A DNA stretch of 26,350 nucleotides from JAOAFX01 sp965649105 (GTDB taxonomy: Bacteria; Hydrothermota; Tepidihabitantia; SM23-42; JAOAFX01), in the NCBI GenBank assembly GCA_965649105.1, contig CBFGJP010000028.1, forward strand, positions 1 through 26,350. The letters run 5' to 3'. Positions 23,807-26,350 of the stretch are shown here, piece after piece (positions within the stretch are counted from its first letter, which is position 1; each line of letters opens with the position of its first letter). The notes beneath the pieces were generated by a model. That model saw only the letters and a program-made list of their open reading frames with translations. It ran no database searches and was not told the DNA's origin. The translations under genes and the position numbers were made by a program.

Positions 23807-24439
23807 CTAAAAGTTTTTTAATTCAGCACGAATTGTAGTTGATGGTCCGTGTCCTGGATAGATGATTATATCCTCAGGTAATGTCAAAATTTTATTCATT
23901 ATTGAATTTATCTCAATATCATAATCTCCATCATAAAGATCGGTCCTGCCGATGCCATCCTTAAATATGGTATCGCCGGTGAAAAGATATCGGCAATTTA
24001 ATAGGATGGAGATACCACCGCTTGTATGTCCTGGGGTGTGGATTATTTTTAAAGTATTGCCACCAATTTCTATCACCTGTCCATCTTCAAGATAGCCGTC
24101 AGGTTTTAAAGGATTACCTGATAAACCAAAGAAAATCGCCCCACTCTTCTGGGGATCAAGGAGTTTTTCTTCATCAAGTCTGTGGCAATAGATTTTACTT
24201 TTGAATTCTTTCTTCAAATTTCCGCAACCAGATATATGGTCAAAATGGCAGTGGGTGAGGATGACCATTGGAATTTCAGAGGTTTCGCTTTTGATTTTCT
24301 TTATCAAAGAATCTGCTTCATTTTCAGTAAATCCTGGATCAATGATTATACCGGTTTCTATATTATGTATTAAATACATATTTGTTTCAATATAACCAAC
24401 GATATAATTTTTTATGATTAAATCATCTGAATTCTTCAT
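23807..24439 (-). CDS. Metallo-beta-lactamase-fold hydrolase (glyoxalase II-like)
   Basis: About 210 aa from the ATG at 24439; a TTG at 24451 in the same frame is the alternative and neither has a clear Shine-Dalgarno sequence. The metal motif THCHFDHISG (residues ~62-71 from this ATG), HTPGHTSGGISILL, FTGDTIFKDGIGRTDLYDGD and YPGHGPSTT are the classic MBL-fold ligands and the glyoxalase II-like C-terminus. The likely activity is thioester or hydroxyacyl hydrolysis in the cytosol; the substrate cannot be read. It is the last of the minus-strand genes that start near 26225, after a 109-nt gap. Confidence 0.9.
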   Translation of the reverse strand: MKNSDDLIIKNYIVGYIETNMYLIHNIETGIIIDPGFTENEADSLIKKIKSETSEIPMVILTHCHFDHISGCGNLKKEFKSKIYCHRLDEEKLLDPQKSGAIFFGLSGNPLKPDGYLEDGQVIEIGGNTLKIIHTPGHTSGGISILLNCRYLFTGDTIFKDGIGRTDLYDGDYDIEINSIMNKILTLPEDIIIYPGHGPSTTIRAELKNF

Positions 24440-24548
24440 TATTTCGCCCAAGTTTCAGACAAATAAACATACCCAGGGACCATTCCTACATCTACGCCCA
24501 ATAACCAGAAACCATCCGTCTAAATCCCAATTTCCGGACCGAAAAGTC

Positions 24549-25625
24549 CTATTTATACGATTCAAAGAGTCGTCCCCATTCAGTTCGTAAAAATTTCCTC
24601 ACGATTGGTTTTCCACGGACATTATACCAGTAGAAATCATGATATGCCCGTGATGCCAGATAAGACCAGGGGACGATTGGTGTTCGCAAAAGCAAATGCT
24701 CAAATGGCTTTAGAAACCCCCAGTATATCGCCTTCTGCCCCCTTGATGCAAATGTATCAGCAACCTTAAAACCAAAATTTATATTGCTGATGTCATCACC
24801 AACTATCTCAATCTCTTCAGGCTTTGCCTTACCCAACCCCATTTCGTGTGATAGATTCAAAAATTTTATAGACATTGGATCAAAGCCCATCATCTTGGCT
24901 GCGATTGCATCAATTGCCACAGAATCACCACTCGCCAAAATATAATTTTTTATCTCGGGCTTCATCAATCTCGGTCCTGCACCATTACCAGCAAATGTCC
25001 CGTCAGTCAGACAAAATATACCAGGGTGAATTTCTTTTTGTATCTGGAGTAAATCAACAAGTGCCTCGTGTATGACCGAATGGGTCCAGTGTCTGTTATC
25101 ATTCAAAAGACCGCCAAAGGCATTCTTCATCGCCCCGGTCATCTTTGTAAAGACATGGGTCTTGAGTGTCGGTAGGTGGAACGCATTCTTACCAATGAAA
25201 AGTTCAGGAATCTGTATCCCATCCTTATATATTTTGTCAAGCACAAGCATCTTTGCCCTTGGTCGGTAGTATATCCACTTGACATCGGGTTCGTATAAAT
25301 ATACGAACTGCAATCTATGTTTACGCATTACCGAATTTAAATGATTGTTTTCCGCACCAAGTTTCGGATTAATCACAACCGTTCGATTCTGGGCAGGGAT
25401 TAAATCTTTGTAACCAAGTTTAAAAAGTGTTGAAGCAACACCATCAAGTTGCCAGGGCGTTGTAGAACAGGCAGGATACCAGAAATGCCAGGAAATATTT
25501 ATTTTTAAAATTGTAGGAATCCCTTTGGGCAAATATTTCTCAATCTCAGCCAGTTTCAGACATTTCTCAATATCTTCAATGATTGTCTTCGGACTGGTTT
25601 TTATAACTGCAACGCGTGATTTCAT
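24549..25625 (-). CDS. DUF362-domain protein
   Basis: 358 aa. DUF362 hallmarks are ILKINISWHFWYPACSTTPWQ near the N-terminus, the central LPTLKTHVFTKMTGAMKNAFGGLL, LTDGTFAGNGAGPRL, and ASGDSVAIDAIAAKMMGFDP. Many DUF362 proteins carry a C-terminal 2x[4Fe-4S] ferredoxin domain; this one does not, ending instead in a basic/aromatic segment (WSYLASRAYHDFYWYNVRGK). Family function is poorly known. The start ATG is 33 nt after the stop of the pyruvate-kinase-like gene, so the two are probably cotranscribed. Confidence 0.88.
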   Translation of the reverse strand: MKSRVAVIKTSPKTIIEDIEKCLKLAEIEKYLPKGIPTILKINISWHFWYPACSTTPWQLDGVASTLFKLGYKDLIPAQNRTVVINPKLGAENNHLNSVMRKHRLQFVYLYEPDVKWIYYRPRAKMLVLDKIYKDGIQIPELFIGKNAFHLPTLKTHVFTKMTGAMKNAFGGLLNDNRHWTHSVIHEALVDLLQIQKEIHPGIFCLTDGTFAGNGAGPRLMKPEIKNYILASGDSVAIDAIAAKMMGFDPMSIKFLNLSHEMGLGKAKPEEIEIVGDDISNINFGFKVADTFASRGQKAIYWGFLKPFEHLLLRTPIVPWSYLASRAYHDFYWYNVRGKPIVRKFLRTEWGRLFESYK

Positions 25626-25658
25626 AACCCTATGGACTGAACTCCCTACCCCATCTTT

Positions 25659-26225
25659 TTATCTCGTTCTGGGTTTGCAGATTATCTCCCTTACCTCAAA
25701 ATTAAAGAAATCCTTACCATGCCTTGGAACACAGACGATTGCGGTATCAACACCTGAACCAGTTCCACCGATTGAAATAATCTCTTTTCCATAAGGGATC
25801 AATCCTGCATCAAGTGCCATTATTGCAATCTCAACTGCAACCTTTGTCCCTTCACCAAATATCCTTAAGGTATTTGCTGCAATCTCCTCTGGCTCAAGCC
25901 CACCGAATTTAAATCTGATTGCCCTGCCAAAACCACCAAAGAAATGGGTTCCAGTATATACCTTCACACCCTTTTTCTTCAAAAATTCAATAACCCCTAA
26001 TTTTATTTCCATCGCACCTGGTTTGGCAAATCCTGCCTGATGGGTTATTGCTACGATATTCTTATTCTTTGCCTTTTTTAATAAGACCTTTGCCGAATAT
26101 CCAGTACAGGTAGCGATGACGAGATCTTCTATATTCAATTCTTCTGCCCTTTTCAGGGCAAGTTCAATCGTTTTTTGTGTGTTGCCCCTACCTGGTTTCT
26201 CAAAATATGTAATTTCATTTTTCAT
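25659..26225 (-). CDS. Stand-alone pyruvate kinase C-terminal-domain-like protein
   Basis: 188 aa. It resembles free-standing versions of the pyruvate kinase alpha/beta C-terminal domain (PF02887; COG1751): YFEKPGRGNTQKTIELALKRA, VIATCTGYSAKVLLKKA, VAITHQAGFAKPG, and KEIISIGGTGSGVDTAIVCVPRHG. No catalytic pyruvate kinase barrel is present, so glycolytic activity is not expected; a ligand-binding or regulatory role is possible. The start is set by a promoter whose -10 box ends 6 nt upstream. It heads a probable unit with the DUF362 gene. Confidence 0.85.
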   Translation of the reverse strand: MKNEITYFEKPGRGNTQKTIELALKRAEELNIEDLVIATCTGYSAKVLLKKAKNKNIVAITHQAGFAKPGAMEIKLGVIEFLKKKGVKVYTGTHFFGGFGRAIRFKFGGLEPEEIAANTLRIFGEGTKVAVEIAIMALDAGLIPYGKEIISIGGTGSGVDTAIVCVPRHGKDFFNFEVREIICKPRTR

Positions 26226-26231
26226 AGAATA

Positions 26232-26259
26232 ATTCTATCCTTAATTTACATTAAGTCAA
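26232..26259 (-). promoter_or_regulatory. Near-leaderless promoter of the pyruvate-kinase-like/DUF362 unit
   Basis: On the minus strand, TTGACT (plus 26254-26259), a 16-bp spacer, TAGAAT (plus 26232-26237), 6 nt, then the ATG at 26225. The remaining 91 bases to the window end show no gene. Confidence 0.65.
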
Positions 26260-26350
26260 GAATTCAGTTTTACACCCTGCTATAAAAGGTTTGTCAATAT
26301 GTTAAATTTCTCTCTTTACAACCCCCTATTTTTAGTTACAATTATTCTGT

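Noticed and set aside
26270..26297. A second TTGACA upstream of the pyruvate-kinase-like gene on the minus strand.
   Set aside because: No acceptable -10 at 15-18 bp (GTGTAA at 16), while the promoter at 26232-26259 is better.

Overview
The window reads as a low-GC, Gram-negative bacterial chromosome segment, most like an uncultured thermophile-associated candidate phylum (WOR-3/Stahlbacteria or a relative). The lineage is inferred from family content, not from a marker gene. The evidence for an outer membrane is LpxA and FabZ (lipid A), a PorV-type barrel protein, a lipobox protein and short barrel-like proteins. Archaeal-type fructose-bisphosphate aldolase/phosphatase, a fused FTCD and M55 D-aminopeptidase fit such a lineage. 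No rRNA, tRNA, CRISPR array, intact insertion sequence or integrase was seen.

Layout. (1) 97-3452, minus: an unrecognised coiled-coil protein followed by two BrxC/BrxD-type (PF10923) ATPases, divergent from (2) the FBP aldolase/phosphatase gene (3572-4657, plus), which ends in a clear terminator. (3) 4658-5750: a 1.1-kb tract without a convincing gene, holding decayed palindromes and a possible gene remnant. (4) 5751-10728: a PorV-like outer-membrane protein; a minus-strand run of barrel protein, lipoprotein, endonuclease III-like protein and DUF4015 glycoside-hydrolase-like protein; TruB; and a small secreted protein. (5) 10817-10912: a 31-codon gene for a mS38/bS22-type ribosomal microprotein. 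(6) 18452 to 10927, minus: a seven-gene run TPR - ExeA-like ATPase - TPR - ExeA-like ATPase - PHP phosphoesterase - FabZ - LpxA, behind one consensus promoter. (7) 21206 to 18515, minus: HutI and FTCD, the last steps of histidine degradation. (8) 21322-26225: DppA peptidase, secreted helical protein, YjbQ, metallo-beta-lactamase hydrolase, DUF362 protein and a stand-alone pyruvate-kinase C-terminal-like protein.

Two gene groups may be undescribed systems. One is the tandemly duplicated TPR/ATPase module welded to lipid A genes, which suggests an envelope or surface assembly machine. The other is the small BREX-like ATPase pair with an unknown partner and no other BREX component in view.

The strongest non-coding signal is promoter geometry. 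Thirteen promoters can be read, all TTGAnn-16 bp-TAnnnT. In at least five the -10 box ends exactly 5 nt before the ATG, and in four more 6-8 nt before, so these mRNAs are predicted to be leaderless or nearly so. The few with real leaders carry Shine-Dalgarno sequences. This geometry also fixes several start codons.
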